Shown in pieces: positions 20,373-31,486 of a stretch of 64,000 nucleotides of DNA (its first letter is position 1; every line of letters begins with the position of its first letter). The notes under the pieces were generated by a model. It saw only the letters and a program-made list of their open reading frames with translations. It made no database searches and had not been told where the DNA came from. The stretch comes from Ipomoea triloba (lineage: Eukaryota > Streptophyta > Magnoliopsida > Solanales > Convolvulaceae): the NCBI RefSeq assembly GCF_003576645.1, contig NC_044930.1:4827545-4891544 (forward strand). The letters are read 5' to 3'. A program made the translations under genes and the position numbers.

Positions 20373-21216
20373 CAAGTTTTTTAAGTCTAACTTTGGCTTC
20401 GATCTATAGTTGTAGCTGCCAACTTTAGATTGTCAAGGTCGTTGTCGTCGTTTACGTTAAAAGTCATTATGTCAGTGAGTCGTCTTAGCTTGACTGGCAG
20501 TCAACCTTAGCTTGTAGTTACGTTCACGGTGATAAGACTCAGCTTTCTCTTTTTCAAAAAAAAAAAAGAAAAAGACTCTGGTTTCTGCAGGTTTCTGAGA
20601 AACCAACCTTAACTTGTAATTCGCGTTGATAGGACTCATTGGAGTAATCCACAATCTCTAAGGTTTACTGCCAGTCAACATATAAATGCAAATTCAAGGC
20701 TCATAATTCCCATGAATCAATTTTTTTTTTTTCTGAGTGTTTACGATGTTTAGTGTTTATTATTATCGCGGGCTAATTGCAATTATAATAATTTACTAAT
20801 CAAATTAATGGATATGTTGTACAACCCTTTAATTGTACAAGACAATATTCGTATTTTTTTCAAGATAAAGAAATATTTACAACAGGAAAACTTACAAACA
20901 CAAAAGAATAGATTTGGAACTTTTAGGGAGTATTAATTAAAACAAATAGCGTAAAAACATGCAACACATTCAAAAGTTATTACCCTTAAATATTGTCCAA
21001 GTGATAATAATACACACAAAAAAAAATAAAAATGCACCCAATGAGAGGTATCACCACCATAATCACTGATCTCAGCATTCATACCTACAAAAGTGAAGTG
21101 AATAACCATATCGACTTAAGAAAAAGTGTTTGGTGTGTAACAAACGGTGTTTATATGAAAAATTTGAGTCATACTGGAATTAATCAAGATTACCTGAAGG
21201 TTGCAACTTAGAGTTA
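20252..21216. other. RLP1 5' flank and RLP2 3' flank
   Basis: No gene seen. A TA dinucleotide run of about 34 bp (20333-20366) lies some 85 bp upstream of the RLP1 ATG; shorter ATATAT runs occupy the same place upstream of RLP2 and RLP3 and may serve as the TATA box. The right half (20760-21200) matches the 3' flank of RLP1 (15470-15910), including the 3'UTR intron sites, so the duplication unit included both flanks. Confidence 0.6.
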
Positions 21217-24200
21217 TTAGAGCCTGTTCCTGCGAACTCTGCGTCTTGGTCCTGGAGATTTTCTTCCGTGTTGTCGGGGACCGAATAGCCGTATTAAAAC
21301 TTCCTCAAGTTGTTGGTATGCTTCCCTGCATCTCTTGTTATGCAAAAGCATCCACAGGTACGCCCCTAAACCCACAACGAATCCCACAGCAGAAGTTACG
21401 TATTCCCATTTGATCTCAGAAGGGCCACCATCAAATTCTATCTCAGATCGGCCGTCATTGGAAGTTTTTGGTGATTTGCAACTTTTTGGGAGGGGAAAGC
21501 CACACAATTCTTGATTGCCTAGGTAAGAATCTGGTCCAAATGTATTAAGTTGATTGCCGGTTGGAATCACACCAGAAAGTCTGTTGAATGATAAATTCAA
21601 GACTGAAAGGAATGTGAGTGTCGCAAGCTCCGTTGGGATCTTTCCATCTAGTTGGTTTGCTGAAAGGTCTAAGGACTCAATCATTTTCAGATTCCCAAAT
21701 GTTTCGGGGATATTCCCTGTGAGAGTATTGTGTGATAGGTTAAGAAAGTAAAGCGAAGTGAGAGCTCCAATTGTGTCTGGTATAACCCCATAGAAATTAT
21801 TGCCTGAGAAATCAATAGATGTGAAGACTGTGAGAATTCTCACAAGTTCCATCGTCAATCCTTTCACAGTTAGCGTCACTCTAACTTGGTAGTTGTAATG
21901 ACTAAATCTCAAGTAGTGAAACCTGATGTTAAACCTAGACTGTGCAGGATCTTCCTCAATAGTCATTCCTTTCCAATTTAACAACTCTGGGGAGAGTTCT
22001 CCAATGAAATTATTGGAAGCAACATCTATAATCTGAAGATTTGGCCACATGTGATTGGCATTAACACAGTGAAGGTCACCATAGAATCCATTGGATTCCA
22101 AGACTATGACACGCAGGCTTGATAACTTCGTGAGTGGACACGGAAACGTATCTACAATTTTGTTTCTCCCAACATTCAGAACTTCCAATGATGAACATTT
22201 TACTAGAGATTTTGGAATTTTCCCTTGAATGGAATTCCTGCTGAGGTCTAATGTTTGTAGAACACATGTTCTTGGGAAGGAATTGGGTATGTTACCACTG
22301 ATTTGATTTTCCCCAAGGTTTAATACTTCAAGTGTCCCAACAATGTTGAATAGACATGATGGAAGCATGCCACTCAACTTATTGTTGGATAGATCAAGAA
22401 CCTTCAGATAGCTTGCATTGCATATGGATTCAGGAATTATTCCAGTGAAGCTATTATTTGACAGAGACAAGAAAGTAGCAACCAAAGTACGACTTTCAAG
22501 ATCAAATGGGATGGAACCATTGAAAAAATTGTTTGAGTAATCAAGATAAATAGTGGGATCAATATTAAAGCCAGATCTAGGGACAGGTGCATTAGGAAGT
22601 GGGCCTCGCAATTGATTGGAGTGCAGGTCAAGCATAGTAAGACAGCGGGGAAGTGTATAAGGCTTTTCAAAACCATCTAAGAAATTGCAGGAAAGGTCTA
22701 GATGATGTAGAGTTCCATTACCCACTCCCCATATCCAAGATGGTATTTCCCCTCTAATTCCATTGTCCGACAAGTCTAATATTTCGAGGCCGAGCTTTTG
22801 GAGACCTTCAAACATTATCCATTCGCCTAAGGAGTTGGAAGAAAGTAACAATCTACTTAGGTTTGGAAATTCAAAGAAGTATTTTGGAAATGACTTGTTT
22901 AGACGGTTAGAACTTAAATCGAGTCTTTCCAATTGTGAGACAGCAGATGCATTCACATATTCATCAACAAGACCATCAAACAAATTGTCAGAAAGATCTA
23001 GCGCCTGCAATGATGGAAGTGAAAACAGAGATGATTGTATCCTTCCACTTATGGAGTTGGAAGAAAGTAACAGCTCACTCAGCTTCGGAAATTCAAAGAA
23101 GTACTTTGGAAATGATGACTCATTTAGACGATTAGAACTCAAATCGAGCTTTTTCAATTGTGATGTAGATACATTCACATATTCATCAACAAAACCATCA
23201 AATGAATTGTAGGAAAGATGTAGCCTCTTCAATGATGGAAGTGAAAATAGAGATGGGGGAATTTTTCCAGAGAGATAATTTGACCCTAAACTTATGAACA
23301 CAACTTTTGAAAAGCCTTCAAAATGTTTAGAAGAAAGTGGACCTGTCAAGCCATTAAAAGAAAAATCTATTCTAGTAAGGTTCTTTGACATGGGAAATGT
23401 GGGATTGAACCAGTGAATTTGTTATGTGAGAAATCCACATAAGTGAGACTCGTAAGTTGTGCCATGGTAGAGGGAATTGATCCACTGAAATTGCAGGAGG
23501 AGAGATCTATCATGAACAAGTTGCTAAGATTACTAATGGATGGTGGCAAGGAACCAGAAAATTGAGTGCCACCTACTGAGATCATCCTAAGTGATCCATT
23601 CTCAGGAAATGATGCGAAATCGCCACTAAGATCAACATTAGATTCCAAATTCAATTCCTGTAAACCATGTATCAGAAATATCTCTCTAGGAAATGATCCT
23701 GATAGATTACAATGATTGAGGCTCAAGGTGTTCAGGTTTGAGAAATTGGCTAAGAATTTTGAATCTACTACTGTACTGGACAGATCAACACCATGAAGAT
23801 AAAGTTGTCTAAGTTGAGTCGAGTTCTCTAAGAATTGGTTTAGATTTGGAATCTGAAGATTAAATAAGTCGGTTGAGAGGTCAAGAGTTACCAACCTTGT
23901 GAGTCTTGATATTCCATTCGGGATTTGGCCTTGAAAACCAGCATTTGACAAATTGAGATATGTCAAGTTGGTAAGATTATAGATCTGAACTGGAAATGGA
24001 ATGAAATTGAAGCTGTTGAAAGCCAAATTTAGGGTCTCAAGGTATTGAAGACGGAATAGAGTGTGTAAATTATGAATATAATCTACAACAATCCCTTCAT
24101 TGTCGAGAATCAAGGTGATGACATGACCTGAGATGTCACATTCCACCCCGGGCCAAACACAACAGTCTGGGTTGCGGTTCCAGAGCTCAATGTTGGATGA

Positions 24201-24377
24201 ATCTGAGTAGTAGTCCAGGCTGTCCCGTAACTGCAACAACAACCTTTTCTGATGGCTCAAGCATTGGGCTTGGGCTTGGGCTGCCACCCTTCCTACAGAT
24301 ATTATTTGCAGCAGCAGCAAGCAGGAGGATATGAAGAAGAAGAAGAAAAGGCGGCATTGAAGGACTGGAGTTTTCAT
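21217..24377 (-). pseudogene. RLP2: LRR receptor-like protein, frameshifted
   Basis: Same family as RLP1 and RLP3. The ATG at 24377 starts MKTPVLQC, as in RLP3; upstream codons from 24389 are not needed. The N-terminal frame (signal peptide, cap with DCCVWPGVECD, about 10 LRRs) runs to about 23380 and then shifts. RLP3 has one more base at the matching place (after CCCACATTT), so a 1-bp deletion is likely near 23380-23390. The second frame (23391-21217) carries the remaining LRRs and a complete C-terminus: GNQELCGFPLPKSC, acidic juxtamembrane segment, transmembrane helix with GFVVGLGAYLWML, and a basic tail ending RRNRL. It could also be a sequencing error, because everything else is open. 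Confidence 0.8.
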
Positions 24378-25462
24378 TATATTGCACAAAGGAAATTAAA
24401 GGCTCAATCTATCACAATTATATTTTGGGATGCTTTGAATTGAAGTGAATGCATGAGCTGAGATTAACAACAATATATATATATCATCATGTCAACCTTA
24501 GATTGTGAAGGTCGTCGTCGTTTACGTTAAATTAGTCATCATGTCCGTCGGAGTCGTCTGATCTTGACTGCCGGCCAACCTTTAGATTATAGTTCACGGT
24601 GAGTGATAGGTATTGCAGAAATGAAGACTCTGGCCTGGTTTCTGAGAAAGTGATGAGAAGCCAATAATAGCTTGTAAATTACGTTGATAGGATGTAATCT
24701 CCAATCTCAAAGGTTGACCACCACTCCACATATAAATGCAAAGCCTCATAATTCCCAGAAATCAATATGTTTTGTCTAGCGCCCAATTTATTAAATAAAT
24801 ATATTCTTAGGGTGTTTAATTGTTTAATGCTTAAAGGTGATATTGATTCAATCTTGTTTCAAATGTGGAACCATTGAATGAATTCAATATAATCACTGCA
24901 AATTGAACATCTTATTTGTTGTGCTCTATTTTTTAATTAATAAAAATCAGCCTGTGTTATTAGGGAGAGAACAAATATAATGTTGCACAAAAATCCTAAC
25001 ATCACTATCAACAACTAGGCTGCAAATTAAATCAAGTGTTGTACACTCCGAAGTTAAGCTCACGTCTAAATGTCTAAAAATTTTGTCTTCAAATGTGCAT
25101 CGCTTTTCTTGTTACCATGAAGAATGATTTTTTGAGTATTCCTACAAACACTTCTTGACGGTGCAAATTAAAATCTTCTCTGAATAAGTTAATCAACTAT
25201 AGGACGTTGGTGACAGGTCTTTAATAGTGCATACAAATTAATTAAAACTAATCACCAACAAAGACTTGTCTCTAAGTTTTCTTATACCACACTACTACAG
25301 TGTTCTAAAGGTTAAAAATATTATTACCTTATGTATCTAATAAGCTCGCTGGAAATCAATGCCTTACTTTACATTAAAAATAAAAACTTTGTACAGAAAA
25401 GTATACTTTTTGGTTGATTTAGATTAGAAGTATTACATGTTCATTGAAAAGTAATATATTTT
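24378..25462. other. Upstream flank of RLP2
   Basis: No gene. The stretch 24480-25320 matches 35450-36480 upstream of RLP3 (shared words such as TGTTTCAAATGTGGAACCAT), so the two genes were duplicated with at least 1 kb of 5' flank. A short ATATATAT run at about 24473-24484 may be the TATA region of RLP2. Confidence 0.6.
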
Positions 25463-26145
25463 AGGGAAAATGGTCAAATAAGCTTTTAAACTTATCTAAA
25501 ATGTTAATTAGAACTTTAAACTTTTTAAAAGTAGTGCAATTACACTCATTAACATGTTATATTGAGACAATAAAGTCTAAAAACTGATAAATGACTTGAT
25601 ATTACCATTACGGTTCTGGAATCAATTTTATCATCTTTATCGCCCGACGACGACCGAACCATCGTTGGTCGCAATATACCAGATGGAAGGTGATCAGTTG
25701 GTCACCTTCTCCGATGAAAGGCGACCAATTGGTGGCCTTTTCCAATGGAAAGTGGCTAGTTGGTCACCTTCTTCGGTGATAGGCGACCAACTAGCTACCT
25801 TTCCCAGCGGAAGGTGATCAATAGTCACCTTCCATCTGGAAGGCGACTAAAGGCTGACCAGTGGTTGCCTTCTTAGATAGAAGGCAACTAGTTGGTCGCC
25901 TTTTTGCTAGAGAAGGTGACCAACTAGTCACCTTCTCTGGTAGACGGCAACCGATGACGATTCGGCAGTTATCAGTCATTGGATTGCCGTTGAAGATGAT
26001 AAAATTAATGTTGTAAGATTAATGACCTGTAATAGTAGGTATTTTTGAACTTTATTATTGTCTCAATATAACATGTTAAAGTGTGTAATTACACTTTTAA
26101 AATTTTAAGGGTCTAACTGACTTAGACTTATTTGACCCTTTTATG
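25463..26145. mobile_element. Foldback element with long inverted repeats and palindrome array
   Basis: The ends are inverted copies of about 110-120 bp: AAAATGGTCAAATAAG at the left against CTTATTTGACCCTTTT at the right, with AATATAACATGTTA and its complement inside. The middle (25680-25960) is an array of about eight short palindromes (see separate entry). No ORF resembles a transposase. I infer a non-autonomous foldback or Mutator-like DNA element; the target duplication is not clear. A related, shorter copy lies at 60753-61085. Confidence 0.65.
25680..25960. repeat. Array of about eight short palindromes
   Basis: Words of the type AAGGTGATCA..TGGTCACCTT, AAGGCGACCAATTGGTGGCC and AAGGCAACTAGTTGGTCGCC follow one another about every 35-40 bp, separated by short spacers such as TCTCCGATG. 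Each is a palindrome of about 20-24 bp, and neighbouring units are also inverted or direct copies of each other. The region should form multiple hairpins on either strand. Confidence 0.75.
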
Positions 26146-27539
26146 GAAATATTTCTTTTTGATTGATAAATGAAAAGTTTTAGATAAAACAATTATATTT
26201 TAATTAAAAAGTTATACATTTTCACTCAAATCTGATCTTTATTTTATTTTTAAAATTACTCAAGTTTCGTCGTTTTAGTTGGAAATTAGAAAACATATTC
26301 AAAGTTAATTAGTTTCTAATTTATAAAATATAAAATTCTTTTAAAGTGAATTATTTCATTTGTATATCGATGTTTTTAAATTCTAATTTTGGGTTCCATA
26401 GTTGCAGAAGTGTGAAGTAGGACTCTGTAATTTATCTACTAGCAATTCTTATTTCATCTCTATTGTAACTTTATTTTTACTAATTTTACTTTAACTATTT
26501 CTTGTATCTCTTTAAATATATCTTTTCATTTCTTTTGTAAACACATTGATCAATAATAAAAATCTCTCTAAAAATTCTTTGTTTTGGTCGTGATTGATGT
26601 GAAAGTCGTCTCAGTGGAGTTTGTCTTAGTGGAGTCCTGTGATGTAAAGGAAGAAATGCGCAATCTCAAGCTGATATGTTTTGCGGAACTCCTATGAAAT
26701 AAATGCAAAGACTCTATTTTTTTTTTGATCGAAAGAGGAGGGGGACACCCGACATGCAAAGACTCTATTGATTGTTTGGAAAAATTCAGAAATTGAATGG
26801 ATTTTATTAATTTTATCACACTCCTCTTTTTGTTCTGCTTCTCTTTTTATATATTCAACAACAGCAGATTCTTTCACCAAAAAAACAACACCACAAATTT
26901 TATATATAAACTTATATTTCCTTTAAGGAACAGAAAGAATAAATACAATGGGAACAGAAGATATGACCACATACATTTCTAGCTGTCAATGACAAAGAAG
27001 AGAATAATAAGGTCGGTTTGGGAATCTTAAAAATGACTTTTGAGAGTTATTTTTCAGATTTTTTAGTGTTTGGGTATTCAAGGAAAATTAAGTTAAAAGA
27101 AAATATTCATTTTGGTCAACCGAAAAAAAATCAATTTAATGAAAAATGTCTTCTTAATTTTTTAGTCGGAAGACATTTTTCGAATTCTTTACTTCCCTTA
27201 TCTCTTTACTCTCTTATTTAAGTTATTTTTCATATTATTATTATTATTTTCCTTATTATTATCATCATCACCACTACCACCACAACACAATCAAACCACC
27301 ACCACCACCACCACAACACACCATCCCACCACCACCACCACCACTACCAGTCTACCACACTTGTTGTAGCTTACGATTACAACTGTTCGCCTATTATTGT
27401 TATAATAAGTTTACAAATTTTTCCGAACTGCGTAAACATATTCTAGTTCATTTATTTTTTCTGTTTTAATCATCTATTTTCAACCAACTAGAAACCAGAT
27501 AAGAATTCGTCTGCATTCAAAACTCACAAATTTACAATA
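26146..27539. other. Intergenic with RLP-flank relic and simple repeats
   Basis: No gene. Positions 26371-26720 resemble 13181-13530 and RLP upstream flanks. A CAC/ACC-rich simple repeat lies at 27268-27350. A tiny retroposed insertion is at 26719-26753 (own entry). The rest is AT-rich without recognisable features. Confidence 0.55.
26703..26769 (-). mobile_element. 35-bp retroposed tail with 16-bp target duplication
   Basis: ATGCAAAGACTCTATT occurs at 26703-26718 and again at 26754-26769. Between them are 35 bp that read on the minus strand as a short unique piece ending GATC followed by A residues. A short 3' tail plus target duplication is the signature of an extremely 5'-truncated LINE or SINE insertion. 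The larger LINE here also ends in TTGAT before its poly(A), but family identity is uncertain. Confidence 0.65.
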
Positions 27540-27895
27540 GAAATGTCAAATATTTTGATCACCATATATAAAGTGGTTAGAAACTGGCAATTTTTTGTCA
27601 AAACAGTTGTTCCGATCACATTTCCTACCACTTGGGATATCTATAAAAACCTCTGTCACTATTTCCGACCATTGCATGAAGTGGTTAGAAATAACGTCTG
27701 CTATTACAAAGTGGTCGGAAATTTTTGTTGGGAAAGAAAGTTAGAGATACATAATTTCTGGCCATCGGTGGTCGAAAACGGTCACCAATAAATATTATAG
27801 CCGTGAGATTTTCTGACCACGCTTTTGGTGGTCGGAGAGGTATTACCTAGGAAAATAAAATTACTTTCACTACAACGGGGATTGCCTCTGTAGTG
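27540..27895. mobile_element. CACTA-like terminal region with subterminal repeats
   Basis: Five versions of GTGGTYGGAAA-like motifs lie at 27570-27840, a pattern typical of the subterminal regions of plant CACTA (En/Spm) elements. A CACTAC...GTAGTG pair lies at 27868-27895. No transposase is visible and no 3-bp target duplication could be fixed, so the element boundaries are uncertain. Confidence 0.45.
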
Positions 27896-28019
27896 AAATG
27901 AAAAAAAATAAAAAATAAAATGTCACAAATTGGTAAGATATCTGCAAACATATACACATTTTCTATGCTCGAAGAGAATTCATCAATATATAGTTGAAAA
28001 TTTAAAAACCCATCTGATT

Positions 28020-28650
28020 TGGAGCCCAACACTGGTCCATTAAGTTTCTCCACTCTGGATCATAGTAACTTTGAATACTTGGCCTTAATGTGTTGCTCAC
28101 TATGCCTCCTGCATATCACACAATTAGGAATGTCATGTTAATTCAAAATACGAGATAATCAATAACCACTCTGGCACAAGGCATTATGCATAACACTAGT
28201 TCTACCAACTGTTTAGAAACGACATACAAGAGAATCCAAGAAACACACCTATGATTGCATCGTAATGCATGTTGTCATAAGGCTCCTCTCCAGTGAGAAC
28301 GAACCTCCCATAAGACAATACTAAAGGAGAACACATCAACCTGTTGAACAATTATCCAAAATCAGTGTAAGAAGATTATTTGATATTCTAGAAAGGTAGA
28401 CTACAGACAGAAAATAAGAATTCTCCCAAAACTATACAGCAACCAAAAGTTAAAAAATGACATCAAGCAGAAGGAATATATAGTACCAATCTTTGCGAAG
28501 TAGAACATGCCTTAGAGAACCATCCACCATATACATACTCAGTAATAGTAGCAAGCATTCCACCTATTCCATCTTATACTACACCCACCACATTCGGGTA
28601 ATGAAGCTTTGACAGAATATCAATTTCCCTCAAGAACTCTATAGTCTAGA
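28020..28650 (-). pseudogene. Raf-like MAPKKK fragment with retained introns
   Basis: Three minus-strand pieces match consecutive parts of a plant Raf-like (PB1-type) kinase. At 28490-28648: EFLREIDILSKLHYPNVV, then an in-frame stop, then LATITEYVYGG. At 28249-28340: VDVFSFSIVLWE, then a 1-nt shift, then TGEEPYDNMHYDAIIG. At about 28020-28108: [20 protein letters not shown] followed by [11 protein letters not shown]. Splice sites are retained (for example CAACAG/GTTGATG at 28340, CATAG/GTGTG at 28249, GCAG/GAGG at 28108). Much of the catalytic domain is missing and two pieces are disrupted. It is a genomic, not retroposed, fragment, probably carried by a DNA transposon since CACTA-like sequences flank it. 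Confidence 0.75.
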
Positions 28651-28869
28651 AACAAGAAGAACATGAAGAGCAAGAACTAAAATAAGTGACAAATGACAAA
28701 ATATATAAGATCTTAAATGAAATAACAATTGTGGATTTAATCCTCCTTTAACTTGTTTTTAAATACAAATTAAGGTTTAGAAAGTTAATGCAAAGACTTT
28801 AGCTGAAACTCAGGAATACGTTTATTCTAAATGTATAAATCAAAAGAAAAGGGGAAGAAGGGGAAGAAA

Positions 28870-28896
28870 GGGAGGGGGAGGGGGAGGGGGAGGGGG
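28870..28896 (+). repeat. G-rich tract, potential G-quadruplex
   Basis: Five runs of 3-5 G separated by single A residues. This meets the usual four-G-tract pattern for quadruplex formation on the plus strand. No gene start lies close by, so a regulatory role is not indicated. Confidence 0.6.
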
Positions 28897-28910
28897 ACTG
28901 GTTTTATGTT

Positions 28911-29558
28911 TAGAGTTTGTTTGGCAAAGCTTATTTAGGAGCTTATAGCTTATTTTTAGCTGCTAATAAGTTATAAGCTCTGTTTGGTAATGTTCTCAAA
29001 ATAAGCTAGTAGCTTAAAATAAGAGCTTATTTTGAAACGCTACTTTAGGTGGCTTTTCTAAAATAAGCTAGTAGCTTCTAAACTTTTTTTCATCTTTATC
29101 CTTATTATTTTAAATAAATGACATCATTTACCCCTCCCAATTTAAACTCTTTTGGCCTTTTTCAATTCAATATGTTTCGTTGTAATTTCAATTTGACATT
29201 TGTGTTTGAACACTAATTTTTGTATGAACTAATTTTATGAATTATAAACATTTTGTTTTACTTTATATATTTTCAAATATATGTTCTTACTTTATATTTT
29301 TATTAAAATATATTGATTTTATTATTTTATATTTTAATATGTAAACAAATATATTTAAATTTAAAAGTATTTAAATTTTATAAAGATGTCCTTTTTAGCC
29401 TTTTTACATTTATCAACTTATCAAAAAACTAGTTTTACCAAACACTTTTAAGCATAACAGCTCTTCAGATTTCAGTTTCGAGCTTATAGCTTTTCAGCTT
29501 TCAGTTACTTTTCAACTTTCAGCTACCTTTTCAGCTAGGTTTGCCAAACATAACCTTA
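28911..29558. mobile_element. MITE with GTTTGGCAAA ends
   Basis: The left end reads TAGAGTTTGTTTGGCAAAG and the right end, on the other strand, CTAAGGTTATGTTTGGCAAA. Inner parts repeat AGCTTATAGCTTATTTT-like and AGCTTTCAGTTACTTT-like words in opposite orientation. It is about 650 bp and has no ORF. This fits a non-autonomous hAT or PIF type DNA element; the target duplication is unclear. Confidence 0.6.
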
Positions 29559-29700
29559 GCCAAAGACCTTGTAGTCTAGTGGCACCCGATTTACACTCTC
29601 ACATGAAGGGGAGTGGGTTCGAGCCTCAGTAAAGGCGACTGTTGACTCTTTGTGTTTCAGTAAGTTGAGTCATTTTTATTCATCTTAAGATCACCAATTT
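29559..29700 (+). mobile_element. tRNA-derived SINE
   Basis: GTAGTCTAGTGGCACCCG looks like a degenerate Pol III A box and GGGTTCGAGCC is a good B box, about 45 bp apart, as in tRNA-derived plant SINEs. The start (AAAGACCTTGTAGTCTAGTG) recurs on the minus strand at 58765-58845. The right end is not exactly defined. Confidence 0.6.
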
Positions 29701-30504
29701 GAATAGATCCTGATCTACTATGTTAATCTTACGTATCTAAGCATTTAAGTACACAGCCAAAAGTCATTTAACATCATAAATAGTGTAATATCAAAACAAA
29801 TTAAATCACATAATTTATAATGAAAAAGAAAACTAATTACATTTTTAAGTTGTTTAGCTTGTTTGGGAAGACCCGTGATCTCGTCATCGAAATCACACAA
29901 AATTCTTAGCATTCCTCTCAAATTGCACTTAACATGTTCTCAAATTAAATTATTCATAAACTTCAAAAATGCTCTATAATATAACAGTGTATATATTCAC
30001 ATATCATAAATATCATAAATCTATTAAATTCAAGATTTAAGAATAGTATATCATATAAATAACTAAAATAGCACTAAAGTACCTGTTACATTTTCATGGC
30101 CAGAGACGATCACCGAAGAAGACTACAAACTCGAAGTCTCGAAAGCAGATCTAGGGTTTCCTATGTACATAGCCAGAGAGGTTTTAGAATGAGCAGTTAA
30201 ACTTGAGACTATGAGTATGAGTAAATGAGGTTATAGGGACTTACTAGAGAGGCAGAGGGATGGAGAGGGTCAGAGGGTGAGGAGCGAAAAGGCGGAGACA
30301 ATGCTGTGAGCGGCAGAGAGGCGGAGAGCAAGAGACCGAGTAGTTGTCGCCTGTCTTGACTCTTGAACGGCAATCACCGGAGATGATGGTTACGTTGGGT
30401 GGAGTCATGGAGTCGTTGAGACACAGGAGAGTTTGAGGTGAGGAGTGGGAAAGGCAAGGGGCGCAAATGAGGGTTAAAGACTGAAATGTGATACTTTTCT
30501 CATG
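29701..30504. other. Intergenic, no gene recognised
   Basis: AT-rich up to about 30090, then a GC-richer stretch (30100-30480) with several short frames but nothing recognisable. Might be part of a composite DNA transposon spanning 27.5-31.1 kb. Confidence 0.4.
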
Positions 30505-30890
30505 CATGGGCAAAAATAAGAAAATTTTAAAAAGTGGACAAAAATAAGAAAAGTGCATTTGGGAGATGCGTTTCAGTGTCAGAAACGCATCTCCTAAATG
30601 CGTTTGTTTTTCTTTTTTTTTTTCGCACGTTAACCAGAGACCCAAGTGCCACTTGCGTCTCATAGAAAAAAAAATTGGTTGCCGGGGAAGGCGACTTGAG
30701 GAGAAGGCGACTGGTCACCAGCTCGACGCTCTTTAAAAAAAAAATACATTAGACGCAAGTAAAAAATACATGAGACGCAAGTAAAAACAAACGCATTTGG
30801 GAGATGCGTTTCTGACACTGAAATGCATCACCCAAACACACTTTTTCTATTTTTGTCCAAGTTTTAAAATCTTCCTATTTTTGTTAGTCC
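30505..30890. mobile_element. MITE with about 100-bp terminal inverted repeats
   Basis: The left arm (30505-30605) and right arm (about 30785-30890) are inverted copies. They share GGACAAAAATA and the segment CAGTGTCAGAAACGCATCTC, itself next to a second copy of ATGCGTTT. The interior is short and non-coding. Long arms with a small centre fit a Mutator-like or foldback MITE. Confidence 0.65.
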
Positions 30891-30914
30891 TCTATTTTCC
30901 TTCACATTTCAGTC

Positions 30915-31119
30915 ATTAACCCCACAAGTCATCTACCAGTTTTGGTGGTCGGAAACAAAAAGGCTAATTTAAACAGTTTCATATGGCTAAAAAGTTTTTC
31001 CAACCATCCTTCAAGCGTGGTCAAAAATACGGACAACAAAGTAAAAGGTGGTAGGAAATTTTGACCATTATATTTTTTATCGTAATAGGTGGTTGAAAAA
31101 CTGAAAATTTCCAGTAGTG
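30915..31119. mobile_element. CACTA-like terminus, right side
   Basis: The segment ends CCAGTAGTG (31111-31119), so the other strand begins CACTACTGG, as plant CACTA elements do. GGTGGTCGGAAA, GGTGGTAGGAAA and GGTGGTTGAAAA motifs are the subterminal repeats. Its partner end was not identified with certainty; the end at 27868 shares only CACTAC. Confidence 0.5.
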
Positions 31120-31208
31120 AATTGTACAAGACATGCAATTTTTATATTTTTTCAAGATGAAGAAACATTTACAAAAACGAAACACAAAAGATATATTTTA
31201 AACTTTTA

Positions 31209-31247
<39 letters not shown>

Positions 31248-31486
31248 CCGAACAACATATATTAATTATAAAAAAAATTAAAAAAAAAAAAAAAGAAGCC
31301 CAACAACATACAACACCTTCAAAAGCTATTACACTTAAATATTATCCAGTTGATAACACACAACAAAAAAAAAAAAAAAAACATGCACGTAATAAGAGGT
31401 ATCAACGGTGTTTATATGAAAATTTAGTGTCATGTAAGAAGTAATAATCAAGATTACCTGAAGGTTGAAGCTTAGAGTAATCAGAA
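31120..31486. other. 3' flank of RLP3 with simple repeats
   Basis: No gene. It contains a TA run (about 31215-31241) and several A runs. The end (31300-31486) matches the 3' flanks of RLP1 and RLP2, and the splice donor (CTTCAG/GTAATC, minus strand, near 31458) is conserved. Confidence 0.6.

Noticed and set aside
25596..25817. 73-codon frame in the foldback element
   Set aside because: Reads through the palindrome array; no domain and not shared with the related element.
29559..29640. Functional tRNA gene
   Set aside because: A and B boxes are present but no cloverleaf with acceptor stem can be drawn; it fits a tRNA-derived SINE.
27868..31119. One single CACTA element with both ends here
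   Set aside because: The two CACTAC ends differ right after the first six bases and the flanking 3 bp do not match, so I kept them as separate terminal regions.
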